From the NCBI RefSeq assembly GCF_900111745.1, contig NZ_FOIJ01000007.1:372001-436000 (forward strand): a stretch of DNA of 64,000 nucleotides. The letters run 5' to 3'. Below the pieces are notes generated by a model that was given only the letters and a program-made list of their open reading frames with translations, searched no databases and was not told the DNA's origin. The translations under genes were made by a program, and so were the position numbers. Positions within the stretch are counted from its first letter, which is position 1, and every line of letters starts with the position of its first letter. This stretch comes from Stigmatella erecta (GTDB lineage Bacteria > Myxococcota > Myxococcia > Myxococcales > Myxococcaceae). This document shows positions 44,653 to 54,307 of this stretch, piece by piece.

Positions 44653-46508
44653 GCACCTCCTCGAACAGCGGGGTGACCCGCCTGGCCCCCCCCCTTTCCT
44701 CTGGAGCCTCGCCTTTCGTGAACACGTTGCTGGGAGAGGAGCGGAGCGCGCTGTTGCACCGGGCCATTGACGGGCTCGATGCCCAGACGCTCCAGTGGCT
44801 GAGCGGCTACATCGCGGGCCTCGCCGCCCGCTCGCCGCTCCCCGCCTCCACCGCCGTCCCCACGCCCGCGCCCCAGGCCGTGCCGGACACGGTGCTCACC
44901 ATCGTCTACGGCACGCAGACGGGAAACAGCCGCCTGCTGGCCGAGCGCCTCCAGCGCCAGGCGGAGGCCTCGGGGCTCAAGACGCGCATCGTGCGCGCCG
45001 GGGCGTACCCGGTCCGGGAGCTCCAGAAGGAGCGCCTGCTCTACCTGGTCATCAGCACCCAGGGCGATGGGGATCCACCGGACGATGCCCGGGGCTTCGT
45101 GGACTTCCTCACGGGCAAGCGCGCCCCCCGGCTGGAGCAGCTCCGCTTCGCCGTGCTGGGGCTGGGCGATACCAGCTATCCCAAGTACTGCGAGGTGAGC
45201 CGCGCGCTCGACGCGCGCCTGGTGGAGCTCGGCGCCCAGCGGTGGGTGGACCGGGCCGACTGTGACGTGGACTTCGAGCCCGTCGCGGCGGGCTGGCTCG
45301 ACCAGGCCGTGGCCAAGGCGAAGGAGGCGCTCGTCCCCGAGGACACCGCCTCCGTCGTCATGCTGCCCCGGAGCGCGCCGGTGGCCCCGGCCTTTGGCCG
45401 GGACGCGCCCTACACCGCCGAGGTGCTCGCCAACCAGCGCATCACCGGGCGGGGCGCCCTGAAGGACGTGCGCCACCTGGAGCTGTCCCTGGACGGCTCG
45501 GGCCTGAGCTATGAGCCGGGCGATTCGCTCGGCATCTGGCCGCACAACCCGCCCGCGCTGGTGGAGGCCTTCCTGTCCGAGCTGCGGCTCGACGGCGGGG
45601 CCCCGTTGGCCCGGGACGGACGCACCCTGCCCCTGAAGCAGTGGCTGGAGACGGAGCTGGAGCTGACCCGGCTGAGCCGTCCCTTCCTGGAGAAGCACGC
45701 GGCGCTCTCGGGGAGCGCGGACCTGCAGGCCACCCTCGCCCCCGGCGGCGGGGAGAAGTTCCGGGCGCTGCTGGCCAGCCACCAGATCATCGACGTGCTG
45801 CGGGCCTGGCCCGCGGCCTGGAGCGCCCAGGAGCTGGTCCGCGCGCTGCGCCGGCTGACGCCGCGGATGTACTCGATTGCCTCCAGCCAGAAGCGGGTGG
45901 GCGCGGAGGCCCACCTGACGGTGGCCGTGGTGGACTACGTCGCCTTCGGCACCCCGCACCAGGGGGCCGCCTCGTACTACCTGGCCACGCGCGGCACGAG
46001 CGAGGGCACGGCGCGGGTCTTCGTCGAGCACAACGAGCGGTTCCGGCTCCCGAAGGACACGGACCGGGACATCCTCATGATTGGCCCGGGCACGGGCGTG
46101 GCCCCGTTCCGGGCCTTCACCCAGGAGCGCGCGGAGGTGGGGGGCAAGGGCCGCAACTGGCTCTTCTTCGGCGAGCAGCACTTCCGCAGCCAGTTCCTGT
46201 ACCAGACGGAGTGGCAGGAGGCGTTGAAGAAGGGCGAGCTGAGCCGCATCTCCCTGGCCTTCTCGCGGGACCAGGCGGAGAAGATCTACGTCCAGCAGCG
46301 CCTGCGCGAGGCGGGCAAGGACGTCTACGCCTGGCTGGAGGGCGGTGCCCACCTGTACGTGTGCGGCGAGGCCCAACGCATGGCGCCGGACGTCCATGCC
46401 GCCCTGCTCGACATCATCACCACCCACGGGGGCCGCAGCCGCGAGGACGCGGAGGCCTGGCTCCAGACGCTGCGGGAAGAGCAGCGCTACCAGCGCGACA
46501 TCTACTGA
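44649..46508 (+). CDS. cysJ: Sulfite reductase flavoprotein (NADPH) subunit
   Basis: 619 residues. An N-terminal leader of ~80 residues precedes a flavodoxin domain (TIVYGTQTGNSRLLAERL, VISTQGDGDPPDDA, FAVLGLGDTSYPKYCEVSRA), an FAD-binding domain with RMYSIASSQK (RxYS), and an NADPH-binding domain (IGPGTGVAPFRAFTQER, LYVCGEAQRMAPDVHAAL) ending in RYQRDIY. This is the CysJ layout; E. coli CysJ has 599 residues. It passes electrons from NADPH through FAD and FMN to the siroheme subunit CysI, encoded 12 bp downstream. ATGA overlap with cysN. Confidence 0.95.
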   Translation: MSTSSNSGVTRLAPPLSSGASPFVNTLLGEERSALLHRAIDGLDAQTLQWLSGYIAGLAARSPLPASTAVPTPAPQAVPDTVLTIVYGTQTGNSRLLAERLQRQAEASGLKTRIVRAGAYPVRELQKERLLYLVISTQGDGDPPDDARGFVDFLTGKRAPRLEQLRFAVLGLGDTSYPKYCEVSRALDARLVELGAQRWVDRADCDVDFEPVAAGWLDQAVAKAKEALVPEDTASVVMLPRSAPVAPAFGRDAPYTAEVLANQRITGRGALKDVRHLELSLDGSGLSYEPGDSLGIWPHNPPALVEAFLSELRLDGGAPLARDGRTLPLKQWLETELELTRLSRPFLEKHAALSGSADLQATLAPGGGEKFRALLASHQIIDVLRAWPAAWSAQELVRALRRLTPRMYSIASSQKRVGAEAHLTVAVVDYVAFGTPHQGAASYYLATRGTSEGTARVFVEHNERFRLPKDTDRDILMIGPGTGVAPFRAFTQERAEVGGKGRNWLFFGEQHFRSQFLYQTEWQEALKKGELSRISLAFSRDQAEKIYVQQRLREAGKDVYAWLEGGAHLYVCGEAQRMAPDVHAALLDIITTHGGRSREDAEAWLQTLREEQRYQRDIY

Positions 46509-46520
46509 CCTGAGCTTCCT

Positions 46521-48215
46521 ATGAGCAAGACCCCTCCCAAGCCCCTCTCCGAGGTGGAACACATCAAGGCGGGCAGCCAGCTGCTGCGCGGGACCATGGC
46601 CGAGAGCCTGGTGGATCCCGTGACGGGCGCCATCGCCCCGGCGGACACCAGCCTCATCAAGTTCCACGGCAGCTACCAGCAGGACGACCGGGACATCCGC
46701 GAGGAGCGGCGGCTCCAGAAGCTGGAGCCGGACTACAGCTTCATGATTCGCACGCGCCTGCCCGGAGGCGTCTGCACCCCGGCGCAGTGGCTGGCGCTGG
46801 ATGCCATCTCCCAGAAGCACGCCAACGGCACGCTGCGGCTCACCACGCGCCAGGCGTTCCAGTTCCACGGCATCATCAAGGGAGACCTCAAGCCGGTGAT
46901 GGGGGAGATCCACGCGGCGCTGCTCGACACGCTGGCGGCGTGTGGAGACGTCAACCGCAACGTGATGTGCAACCCCAACCCGGTCGACTCACGGGTCCAC
47001 GAGACGGTGTTCCAGTGGACCACGCGCCTGTCCGAGCACCTGCTGCCGAAGACGCGGGCCTACTACGAGATCTGGCTGAACGGCGAGAAGGTGGAGGGCG
47101 GCGAGGAAGAGCCCATCTACGGCCCCACCTACCTGCCCCGGAAGTTCAAGGCCGCCGTCGTGGTGCCGCCCCTCAACGACGTGGACGTTTTCTCCCAGGA
47201 CCTGGGCTTCATCGCCATCCTGGAGAACGGCGCGCTCGCGGGCTTCAACGTCGCCGTGGGCGGGGGCATGGGGGCCACGCACGGCGATGCGGCCACCTAC
47301 CCCCGCCTCGCGGACGTCATCGGCTTCATCACGCCCGAGCAGTTCCTGGCCGTGGCCGAGAACGTGGTGAAGGTCCAGCGGGACTACGGCGACCGGACCA
47401 ACCGCAAGCACGCGCGCCTGAAGTACACCATCCAGGACCGCGGCATCGCCTGGTTCACCGCCGAGCTGGAGTCCCGGCTGGGCTTCTCGCTCCAGCCCGC
47501 CCGGCCCTTCGCGTTCGACCACAACGGGGACCGCTTCGGCTGGCTGGAGGGCCATGACGGGCGGTGGCACCTGACGCTGCGCCTGGAGAGCGGCCGCGTG
47601 GCGGACACCGCGAATGCGAAGCTGATGACGGGCCTGCGGGAGATCGCCAAGATTCACCAGGGCGACTTCCGGCTGACGCCGAACCAGAACCTCATCATCG
47701 CCGGGGTGCCCGCGGGGGCCCGCAAGGACATCGACGCCCTGGCGGCCGCCCACGGGCTGGAGGGTTACCGCCATTCGAGCCCACTGCGCCTCAACGCGCT
47801 GGCGTGCGTGGCCCTGCCCACGTGCGGCCTCGCCATGGCCGAGGCCGAGCGCTACCTGCCGCGCGTGGTGGGACTGCTGGAGGACCGGCTGACGGCCCAT
47901 GGCCTCCAGAACGAGAAGATCCTCCTGCGCATCACCGGCTGTCCGAACGGCTGCGCCCGGCCGTACCTGGCCGAGATCGCCCTCGTGGGCAAGGCGCCCG
48001 GCCGCTACAACCTCCACCTCGGAGGCGACACCCGCGGGCAGCGCCTGAACAACCTCTACCGCGAGAACATCGACGAGGCGGGGGTGCTCGAAGCCCTGGA
48101 GCCCCTGTTCGCCGCCTATTCGCGTGACCGCCAGCCCGGCGAGGGCTTCGGCGACTTCACCCTCCGCGCCGGCCACGTCGCCCCCTTTTCCGCCGCACCC
48201 TCCCCCGCCAGGTAA
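46521..48215 (+). CDS. cysI: Sulfite reductase hemoprotein (siroheme) subunit
   Basis: 564 residues (E. coli 570). Key blocks: [18 protein letters not shown] at the N-terminus, [24 protein letters not shown], and the [4Fe-4S]-siroheme ligands in [19 protein letters not shown] (C-x5-C) and [18 protein letters not shown] (C-x3-C), all intact. It reduces sulfite to sulfide with six electrons from CysJ. The siroheme it needs is made by products of two genes earlier in the operon. Its stop is only 2 bp before the sulfate-binding protein ATG. No signal peptide; cytosolic. Confidence 0.96.
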   Translation: MSKTPPKPLSEVEHIKAGSQLLRGTMAESLVDPVTGAIAPADTSLIKFHGSYQQDDRDIREERRLQKLEPDYSFMIRTRLPGGVCTPAQWLALDAISQKHANGTLRLTTRQAFQFHGIIKGDLKPVMGEIHAALLDTLAACGDVNRNVMCNPNPVDSRVHETVFQWTTRLSEHLLPKTRAYYEIWLNGEKVEGGEEEPIYGPTYLPRKFKAAVVVPPLNDVDVFSQDLGFIAILENGALAGFNVAVGGGMGATHGDAATYPRLADVIGFITPEQFLAVAENVVKVQRDYGDRTNRKHARLKYTIQDRGIAWFTAELESRLGFSLQPARPFAFDHNGDRFGWLEGHDGRWHLTLRLESGRVADTANAKLMTGLREIAKIHQGDFRLTPNQNLIIAGVPAGARKDIDALAAAHGLEGYRHSSPLRLNALACVALPTCGLAMAEAERYLPRVVGLLEDRLTAHGLQNEKILLRITGCPNGCARPYLAEIALVGKAPGRYNLHLGGDTRGQRLNNLYRENIDEAGVLEALEPLFAAYSRDRQPGEGFGDFTLRAGHVAPFSAAPSPAR

Positions 48216-48217
48216 TT

Positions 48218-49276
48218 ATGTCCACCGCTTCCACCGGTCTCCGCTCTCCGCGCTCCCGCCTCCTGCCCTTGCTGGCGGTCCTGCTGCTGCCGCTGCTGCC
48301 GGGCTGTTCCAAGTCTGGCGGGGAGTCGTCCGAGGCCGTCACGCTGCTCAACGTCTCGTACGATCCGACGCGCGAGTTCTACGAGGAGTTCAACGCGGCC
48401 TTCGTGAAGCAGTGGGAGGCCAAGAGCGGCAAGAAGCTCTCCATCAAGCAGTCCCACGGCGGCTCGGGCAAGCAGGCCCGGGCCGTCATCGACGGGCTGG
48501 AGGCGGACGTCGTCACGCTCGCGCTCGCCTACGACGTGGACATGCTCCATGACAAGGCGGACCTCATCCCCGCGAACTGGCAGACGCGGCTGGAGCACAA
48601 CAGCGCGCCCTACACCTCCACCATCGTCTTCGTGGTGCGCAAGGGCAACCCCAAGGGGCTCCGGGACTGGGAGGACCTGATTCAACCGGGCGTCTCGGTC
48701 ATCACCCCCAACCCGAAGACGTCGGGCGGGGCGCGGTGGAACTACCTGGCGGCCTGGGGCCATGCGCTGCGCCAGGAAGGCGGCACCGAGGCCAAGGCCC
48801 AGGAGTTCGTCACCCGTCTGTTCCGCAACGTCCCCGTGCTGGACTCCGGCGCCCGCGGCGCCACCACCACCTTCGCCGAGCGGGGCATGGGCGATGTGCT
48901 GCTCGCCTGGGAGAACGAGGCGCTGCTGCTCACCAAGGAGGTGGGCCAGGAACGCTTCGAGATCATCGTCCCCTCCGAGAGCATCCTCGCCGAGCCCCCC
49001 GTCTCCGTGGTGGACAAGAACGCCGGCAAGCGCGGCACGCGGGCCGTGGCGGAGGCCTACCTCCAGCACCTCTACAGCGACGAGGGGCAGGAGATCGCCG
49101 CCAAGCACCACTACCGTCCCCGCTCCCAGGCCATCGCCGCCAAGTACGCCAGCCACTTCCCGGCCGTGAAGCTCTTCACCATCGATGAGGTGTTCGGAGG
49201 CTGGCGCAAGGCCCAGCAGGCGCACTTCGACGATGGCGGCGTCTTCGACCGCATCTACGCCCCCACGGCCCAGTAA
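48218..49276 (+). CDS. sbp: Sulfate-binding lipoprotein of the ABC importer
   Basis: 352 residues. A lipoprotein signal ([16 protein letters not shown], Cys30) anchors the protein, unlike the soluble Sbp/CysP of enterobacteria. The sulfate-binding family is clear: [70 protein letters not shown], and [20 protein letters not shown]. It captures sulfate or thiosulfate and delivers it to CysT/CysW. Follows cysI by 2 bp; the permease ATG is 10 bp after its stop. Confidence 0.95.
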   Translation: MSTASTGLRSPRSRLLPLLAVLLLPLLPGCSKSGGESSEAVTLLNVSYDPTREFYEEFNAAFVKQWEAKSGKKLSIKQSHGGSGKQARAVIDGLEADVVTLALAYDVDMLHDKADLIPANWQTRLEHNSAPYTSTIVFVVRKGNPKGLRDWEDLIQPGVSVITPNPKTSGGARWNYLAAWGHALRQEGGTEAKAQEFVTRLFRNVPVLDSGARGATTTFAERGMGDVLLAWENEALLLTKEVGQERFEIIVPSESILAEPPVSVVDKNAGKRGTRAVAEAYLQHLYSDEGQEIAAKHHYRPRSQAIAAKYASHFPAVKLFTIDEVFGGWRKAQQAHFDDGGVFDRIYAPTAQ

Positions 49277-49286
49277 GGACGCCTCC

Positions 49287-50123
49287 ATGGCCCGGCGCGC
49301 GCGACGCATCCTGCCCGGTTTCGGGCTGACCCTGGGGTTGACCTGGTTCTACCTGGGGCTGCTCGTCATCGTCCCCCTGTCGAGCCTCTTCCTCAAGACG
49401 TTCACCCTGAGCTGGGACCAGTTCTGGACCACGGTGGGCTCCGCGCGCGCCCTGGCCGCCTACCGGCTCACCTTCGGCGCCTCGCTGGTGGCGGCGGTGA
49501 CCAACGCCGTGTTCGGCCTGCTGGTGGCCTGGGTGCTGGTGCGCTACCGCTTCCCGGGCAAGGCGCTGGTGGACGCGCTGGTGGACCTGCCCTTCGCCCT
49601 GCCCACGGCCGTGGCGGGGCTGACGCTGACCGCGCTCTACTCCAGCAATGGCTGGTACGGGCGGTACCTGGAGGCCGCGGGCATCCAGGTGGCGTTCACC
49701 TCCGTGGGGGTCGCCGTGGCGCTCACCTTCATCGGCCTGCCCTTCGTGGTGCGCACCGTGCAGCCCGTCCTGGAGGACATCGACGTGGACGTGGAGGAGG
49801 CCGCCGCCACGCTGGGGGCCACCCCCTGGGAGACCTTCACCCGCGTCATCTTCCCGGCCATCCTGCCCGCCCTGCTCAGCGGCTTCACCCTGGCGCTCGC
49901 GCGGGCGCTGGGCGAGTACGGCTCCGTCGTCTTCATCTCCGGCAACATGCCCATGCGCACGGAGATCGCCCCGCTGCTCATCATCACCCAGCTGGAGCAG
50001 TACGACTACGCGGGCGCCACGGCCATCGCCGTGGTGATGCTCACCGCGTCGTTCGCCCTGCTGCTGGCCGTCAACCTGCTCCAGCGCTGGAGCCGCCGCC
50101 GGCTCGAGGCCCGGCCCAGCTAG
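49287..50123 (+). CDS. cysT: Sulfate ABC transporter permease CysT
   Basis: 278 residues from ATG at 49287 (an earlier in-frame ATG lies inside sbp). Six membrane helices, the family blocks VDLPFALPTAVAGLTLTALY and VRTVQPVLEDIDVDVEEAA, and the EAA loop AATLGATPWETFTRVIFPAI through which CysA acts. Near-identical layout to CysT (CysU). With CysW it forms the membrane channel for sulfate; the operon has both permeases, as usual for the CysAWTP importer. Length is typical (277 in E. coli). Confidence 0.95.
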   Translation: MARRARRILPGFGLTLGLTWFYLGLLVIVPLSSLFLKTFTLSWDQFWTTVGSARALAAYRLTFGASLVAAVTNAVFGLLVAWVLVRYRFPGKALVDALVDLPFALPTAVAGLTLTALYSSNGWYGRYLEAAGIQVAFTSVGVAVALTFIGLPFVVRTVQPVLEDIDVDVEEAAATLGATPWETFTRVIFPAILPALLSGFTLALARALGEYGSVVFISGNMPMRTEIAPLLIITQLEQYDYAGATAIAVVMLTASFALLLAVNLLQRWSRRRLEARPS

Positions 50124-50134
50124 GAGTCTTCCGC

Positions 50135-50986
50135 ATGCAGTCCACTTCCCTGCTCCTGCTCCGCCAGAGGGAGCACGCCCGGACCGGCTCGCCGCTGGTG
50201 CGCTGGGCGCTCATCGGCACCGCCCTGCTCTTCCTGGGCGTGTTCCTCGTCGTCCCGCTGGTGGCCGTCTTCCACCACGCCTTCCAGAAGGGCGCGGGCG
50301 CCTACCTCGCCGCCCTCCAGGAGCCCGAGGCGTGGTCCGCCATCCGGCTGACGGTGCTGGCGGCGCTGATCGCCGTGCCGCTCAACCTCGTCTTCGGCGT
50401 GGCCTCCGCGTGGCTCATCGCCCGCTTCCAGTTCCCGGGAAGAGACCTGCTCATCACGCTGATCGACTTGCCCTTCAGCGTCTCCCCGGTCATCGCGGGC
50501 CTCATCTTCGTGCTGCTCTTCGGCCGGCAGGGCTGGCTGGGGCCGTGGCTGGCGGAGCACGGCATCTCCATCATCTTCGCGGTGCCCGGCATCGTGCTGG
50601 CCACGCTCTTCGTGACGTTTCCCTTCGTGGCGCGCGAGGTGCTGCCGGTGATGCAGGCCCAGGGCAGCGACGAGGAGGAGGCCGCGCTCACGCTGGGCGC
50701 GAGCGGCTGGAGGACCTTCTTCACCATCACCCTGCCCAAGGTGAAGTGGGGGGTGCTCTATGGCGTCATCCTCTGCAACGCCCGGGCGATGGGCGAGTTC
50801 GGCGCCGTCTCGGTCGTCTCCGGGCACGTGCGTGGGGTGACCACCACGCTGCCGCTGCACGCGGAGATTCTCTACAACGAGTATGACTTCGTGGGGGCCT
50901 TCGCGGTCGCCTCGCTGCTGACGTTGCTCGGCCTGGTCACGCTGGCCGTCAAGAAGTACATCGAATGGAGGGCGCACGCCCCATGA
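50135..50986 (+). CDS. cysW: Sulfate ABC transporter permease CysW
   Basis: 283 residues, six membrane helices. CysW features: IDLPFSVSPVIAGLIFVLLF, VTFPFVAREVLPVMQAQG, the EAA loop AALTLGASGWRTFFTITLPK, and ARAMGEFGAVSVVSGHVRG. Partner of CysT in the sulfate channel. The gene starts 11 bp after cysT and its end overlaps the CysA start by four bases (ATGA). The first ~25 residues (LLLLRQREHARTGSPLVRW) are cytosolic and longer than the membrane insertion needs. Confidence 0.95.
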   Translation: MQSTSLLLLRQREHARTGSPLVRWALIGTALLFLGVFLVVPLVAVFHHAFQKGAGAYLAALQEPEAWSAIRLTVLAALIAVPLNLVFGVASAWLIARFQFPGRDLLITLIDLPFSVSPVIAGLIFVLLFGRQGWLGPWLAEHGISIIFAVPGIVLATLFVTFPFVAREVLPVMQAQGSDEEEAALTLGASGWRTFFTITLPKVKWGVLYGVILCNARAMGEFGAVSVVSGHVRGVTTTLPLHAEILYNEYDFVGAFAVASLLTLLGLVTLAVKKYIEWRAHAP

Positions 50987-52050
50987 GCGTCATCGTCGAG
51001 AAGCTGACCAAGCGGTTCTCCGCTGGCGGCGCCCCCGCCGTCTCGGACGTGTCCTTCCAGGCCCCCCCGGGCGCCATCACCACGCTGCTGGGCCCCTCGG
51101 GCGCGGGCAAGTCCACCATCCTGCGCACCATCGCCGGCCTGGAGACGCCGGACGAGGGGCGGATCGTCATCGACGGCGTGGACTGCACGGAGCTGCCCGT
51201 GCAGAAGCGCGGCGTCGGCGTGGTCTTCCAGAGCTACGCGCTGTTCAAGCACATGACGGTGCGCGAGAACATCGCGTTCGGGCTGAACGTGCGCCGGATG
51301 TCCCGGGCCGACGTGAATGCCCGGGTGGATGAGATGCTGAAGCTCATCCAGCTCGAGGACCTGGGCCGCCGCACGCCCAGCCAGCTGTCCGGCGGCCAGC
51401 GCCAGCGCGTGGCCTTCGCCCGGGCGCTGGCCATCCGCCCCAAGCTGCTCCTGCTGGATGAGCCCTTCGGCGCGCTGGACACCCGCGTGCGCAAGGAGCT
51501 GCGCGAGTGGCTCCAAGACCTTCATGAGCAAACGGGCGTGACGACGCTCCTGGTCACCCATGACCAGGAGGAGGCGCTGGAGATCTCCCAGCACGTCGTC
51601 ATCATGGCCGAGGGCCGGGTGGCCCAGGCTGGCTCTCCGGAAAACATCTACGACAGCCCCGCCACACCGTTCGTCGCCTCCTTCGTCGGGGGCACGAGCA
51701 TCCTCAATGGGCGGGTGCACGAGGGCCGGGCCGAGGTCGGCTCGCTGGTGGTGGCGGCCCCCCAGAGCGCCCGCGAAGGCGAGGCCGTGCAGGCGTTCGT
51801 CCGTCCCCACGACATCAAGCTCGCGAAGTCCTTCGACGGCGACGGCCAGAACGGCGCCTCCACGGGCCGGGTGGAGCGGCTGAAGCCCGTGGGCGGCTAC
51901 GTGAAGGTCCTGCTCAAGCTGCCGAGCGGGGACAGCATCACGGTGGAGGTTCCCCGCAACGAGTTCGACGAGCTGGGCGTGGTGGAAGGAGACTCGGTCC
52001 ACGCCGATGTACGCACGGCCCGGGTCTTCGTGGGAGATTTCTCCATCTGA
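50983..52050 (+). CDS. cysA: Sulfate ABC transporter ATPase CysA
   Basis: 355 residues from ATG at 50983 (four-base overlap with cysW; the longer ATG at 50965 lies in cysW). Walker A GPSGAGKST, Q-loop FVFQ-like VVFQSYALFKHMTVRENI, signature [19 protein letters not shown], Walker B LLLLDEPFGALD, switch LLVTHDQEEALE. The C-terminal ~110 residues form the regulatory TOBE-like domain (FVGGTSILNGRV, AFVRPHDIKLAKS). It energises sulfate import. The last strictly sulfur gene of the operon; two further genes follow on the same strand 20 bp and 505 bp later. Confidence 0.95.
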   Translation: MSVIVEKLTKRFSAGGAPAVSDVSFQAPPGAITTLLGPSGAGKSTILRTIAGLETPDEGRIVIDGVDCTELPVQKRGVGVVFQSYALFKHMTVRENIAFGLNVRRMSRADVNARVDEMLKLIQLEDLGRRTPSQLSGGQRQRVAFARALAIRPKLLLLDEPFGALDTRVRKELREWLQDLHEQTGVTTLLVTHDQEEALEISQHVVIMAEGRVAQAGSPENIYDSPATPFVASFVGGTSILNGRVHEGRAEVGSLVVAAPQSAREGEAVQAFVRPHDIKLAKSFDGDGQNGASTGRVERLKPVGGYVKVLLKLPSGDSITVEVPRNEFDELGVVEGDSVHADVRTARVFVGDFSI

Positions 52051-52070
52051 CCCACACCCCCGGGGAGCCC

Positions 52071-52547
52071 ATGGTGGCCTGGCAGTGGAAGACGTTTGAG
52101 GAGCTGACGCTCGACGAGCTGTACCGCCTGCTGGCACTGCGCTCCAAAGTCTTCGTGTTGGAGCAGAAGAGCTTCTACCAGGACATGGACGGCGCCGACC
52201 GTGCGTGCCACCACCTGCTGGGGCACGAAACGGGGGGAACAGAGGGGCCCTGGCTGGCCGCCTACCTGCGGGCGGTTCCCCCGGGGTTAAAGTTTCCCGA
52301 GGCCAGCCTGGGCCGCATCGTGACCGCGCCGGGCGCGCGCGGCTCAGGCCAGGGCAAGGTCCTGGTGGACAAGGGCCTCGCCTTCATCGAATCCACTTAT
52401 CCCGGTGTGGCCATCCGGATCGGTGCCCAGCACTACCTTCAGCGTTTCTACGAAGGCTTCGGCTTCCGCCAGGTGAGCGACGTCTACGACGAGGACGGCA
52501 TTCCTCACATCGACATGCTCCGCCCGGCCCCCTCCCTGCCCCGTTGA
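52071..52547 (+). CDS. elaA: ElaA-type GNAT N-acetyltransferase
   Basis: 158 residues. The ElaA pattern is visible: WKTFEELTLDELYRLLALRS, VFVLEQKSFYQDMDGADRAC, the acetyl-CoA-binding RIVTAPGARGSGQGKVLVD (normally R-x-x-G-x-G), and IGAQHYLQRFYEGFGFRQVS. Substrate is not established in the family. It starts 20 bp after cysA and ends 8 bp before the exporter gene, so it belongs to the same transcript. A link with cysteine metabolism (for example acetylation before export) is conjecture from position alone. Confidence 0.9.
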   Translation: MVAWQWKTFEELTLDELYRLLALRSKVFVLEQKSFYQDMDGADRACHHLLGHETGGTEGPWLAAYLRAVPPGLKFPEASLGRIVTAPGARGSGQGKVLVDKGLAFIESTYPGVAIRIGAQHYLQRFYEGFGFRQVSDVYDEDGIPHIDMLRPAPSLPR

Positions 52548-52555
52548 CTCCCGCG

Positions 52556-53821
52556 ATGAAAGAAGAAGCAGCCCTGACGCCCCCCGAGATCGCCCCCCGT
52601 CCGCCCAGCACCCTCGTGCTCGAGCTCATCCTGGGGGCGCTGACCGCCTTCGCCCCGCTGTCCATCGACATGTACCTGCCGGCCCTGCCCGGCATCGGCG
52701 GGGATCTCCACGCCAACACGGCCGCGGTGCAGCTCACGCTGGCCACCTTCTTCGTGGGGCTGGCCCTGGGACAGTTTGGCGCGGGCCCCTTGATTGACCG
52801 CTTCGGCCGGACGAAGCCGCTCTACGCCGGGCTGCTCGTGTACGTGCTCGGCTCCGCGGGGTGCGCGCTCGCGCCCAGCGTCGAGGCGCTCTCCGCCTTC
52901 CGCTTCCTCCAGGCCCTCGGAGGAGCCGTGGCCATCGTCGTGCCCCGCGCGGTGGTGAGGGATCTCCAGTCAGGTGCGGGGGCGGCCCGGATGCTGTCGC
53001 GGCTCGTGCTGGTCATGGGCGTGGCGCCCATCCTCGCGCCGCTGCTCGGGGGCGCGCTGCTCGGCGCGTTCGGCTGGCGCTCCATCTTCTGGGCCCTGGC
53101 CGGCGCGGGCCTGGTGTCGCTGGCCGCCGTCTTCTTCACCCTGCCCGAGACAGCGCCGCCGCGTCACGGACGCACGCCGCACCTGGCCCAGTTCGGCGAG
53201 CTGCTCCGGGACCCCAGCTTCGTGGGCCACGCGCTCACGGGCGGCATGCTGCAGGCGGCGATGTTCGCGTACATCGCGGGCTCCTCGTTCGTCTTCATCA
53301 CCCTGTACGAGGTCCCTCCCAGCCAGTTCGGTTGGTTCTTCGGGGCCAACGCCGCCGGATTGATTCTCAACTCGCAGATCAACCGCCGGTTGCTCGGCCG
53401 GTACTCCCCGGGCCAGCTGCTCCAGTGGGCAATCTGGGGCTCGCTGCTCGCGGCCGCGCTCGTCTGGACCATCGCCTTCACGGGCTGGGGAGGGCTGTGG
53501 GGCATGGCGGGCGCCCTGTTCCTCTTCATCTCCACCCTGGGGTTCATCCCCCCGAACTCCACGGCGCTGGCGCTGGAGAACCACGGCAAGCGCGCGGGCA
53601 TCGCCTCCGCCGTGCTGGGGGCGCTCCAGTTCACCCTGGCCGCGCTCGCCTCGTGGGCGGTGAGCGCCACGCACAATGGAACGGCCGTGCCCATGGCGAG
53701 CGTCATCGCCGCCGGGGCGGTGCTGGGCTGGGCGGCGCTTACCCTCCCGGCGCGGCGAGGCAAGGCCCGGGGGGAAGCGCCCCCGTCCTCCGAGGCGTCC
53801 GGGCGCGGGAAGGCGGCCTGA
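52556..53821 (+). CDS. Bcr/CflA-family MFS exporter
   Basis: 421 residues from ATG at 52556. Twelve membrane helices, with Bcr/CflA signatures: LTAFAPLSIDMYLPALPGIG at helix 1, LATFFVGLALGQFGAGPLID, the motif A-like DRFGRTKPLYAGLLVYVLGS, and FLQALGGAVAIVVPRAVVRD in the antiporter region. Proteins of this subfamily export bicyclomycin, chloramphenicol and, for E. coli Bcr, L-cysteine. Its place at the end of the sulfate assimilation operon fits removal of excess cysteine, but this is inference. The C-terminus is a charged cytosolic tail. Confidence 0.9.
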   Translation: MKEEAALTPPEIAPRPPSTLVLELILGALTAFAPLSIDMYLPALPGIGGDLHANTAAVQLTLATFFVGLALGQFGAGPLIDRFGRTKPLYAGLLVYVLGSAGCALAPSVEALSAFRFLQALGGAVAIVVPRAVVRDLQSGAGAARMLSRLVLVMGVAPILAPLLGGALLGAFGWRSIFWALAGAGLVSLAAVFFTLPETAPPRHGRTPHLAQFGELLRDPSFVGHALTGGMLQAAMFAYIAGSSFVFITLYEVPPSQFGWFFGANAAGLILNSQINRRLLGRYSPGQLLQWAIWGSLLAAALVWTIAFTGWGGLWGMAGALFLFISTLGFIPPNSTALALENHGKRAGIASAVLGALQFTLAALASWAVSATHNGTAVPMASVIAAGAVLGWAALTLPARRGKARGEAPPSSEASGRGKAA

Positions 53822-53824
53822 GGC

Positions 53825-54298
53825 TCAGGTCTCCCGCGTCATCTCCACCATGGTGGGGCGCCAGCCCAGGCGGGTGAAGAGCCGCTGGGCCACCGCGTTC
53901 TTCGCGGCGGCCATCAGGACGACCCGGGGAACGCCGAGCGCCTTGAGCCGCCGGACCACCTCCTCGGCGAGCTGCGCGCCGGTGCCGGTGCCGCGCGCCG
54001 GGGCCTCCACCCAGAGATCATGCAGCACGCCGCAGGAGTCGCGCAGCGCGTTCCAGTCGCGCTCCTCGACCCGGCCATAGGCGTAGCCCACCACCTGGCC
54101 GTCCTGCTCCGCCACCACCACCACCGCGTCCTTCTGCTTCAGCTCCTTGCCCAGCCACCAGCGGTACCCGGACTCGATGTCCTCGGGCAGCATGAAGCGC
54201 TGGGCATCGAAGCCATGGTGCTGCTGGGCGAGCTGGGCGCCCATGCGGCCCAGCGCGGGTGCATCTGCCGGAACGGCGGGACGGAGGGTGATGGCCAT
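53825..54298 (-). CDS. GNAT-family N-acetyltransferase
   Basis: 157 residues. Typical GNAT motif order: an N-terminal ITLRPAVPADAPALGRMGAQ, a beta-strand pair AVVVVAEQDGQVVGYAYGRV, the acetyl-CoA loop APARGTGTGAQLAEEVVRRL (R-x-x-G-x-G/A) and a C-terminal NAVAQRLFTRLGWRPTMVEM. Substrate unknown; the pattern resembles acetyltransferases acting on amino groups of small molecules or proteins. It is convergent with the exporter gene (3 bp between stops) and lies 9 bp downstream of phosphoglucomutase on the same strand, so it may be co-transcribed with it. Confidence 0.9.
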   Translation of the reverse strand: MAITLRPAVPADAPALGRMGAQLAQQHHGFDAQRFMLPEDIESGYRWWLGKELKQKDAVVVVAEQDGQVVGYAYGRVEERDWNALRDSCGVLHDLWVEAPARGTGTGAQLAEEVVRRLKALGVPRVVLMAAAKNAVAQRLFTRLGWRPTMVEMTRET

Positions 54299-54307
54299 GG
54301 CGTGCCC

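Noticed and set aside
44046-46913. Long antisense reading frame (955 codons) opposite cysN-cysJ-cysI
   Set aside because: It is a high-GC third-position shadow: low-complexity Arg/Gly/His/Leu composition, no motifs and complete overlap with three well-supported sulfur genes.
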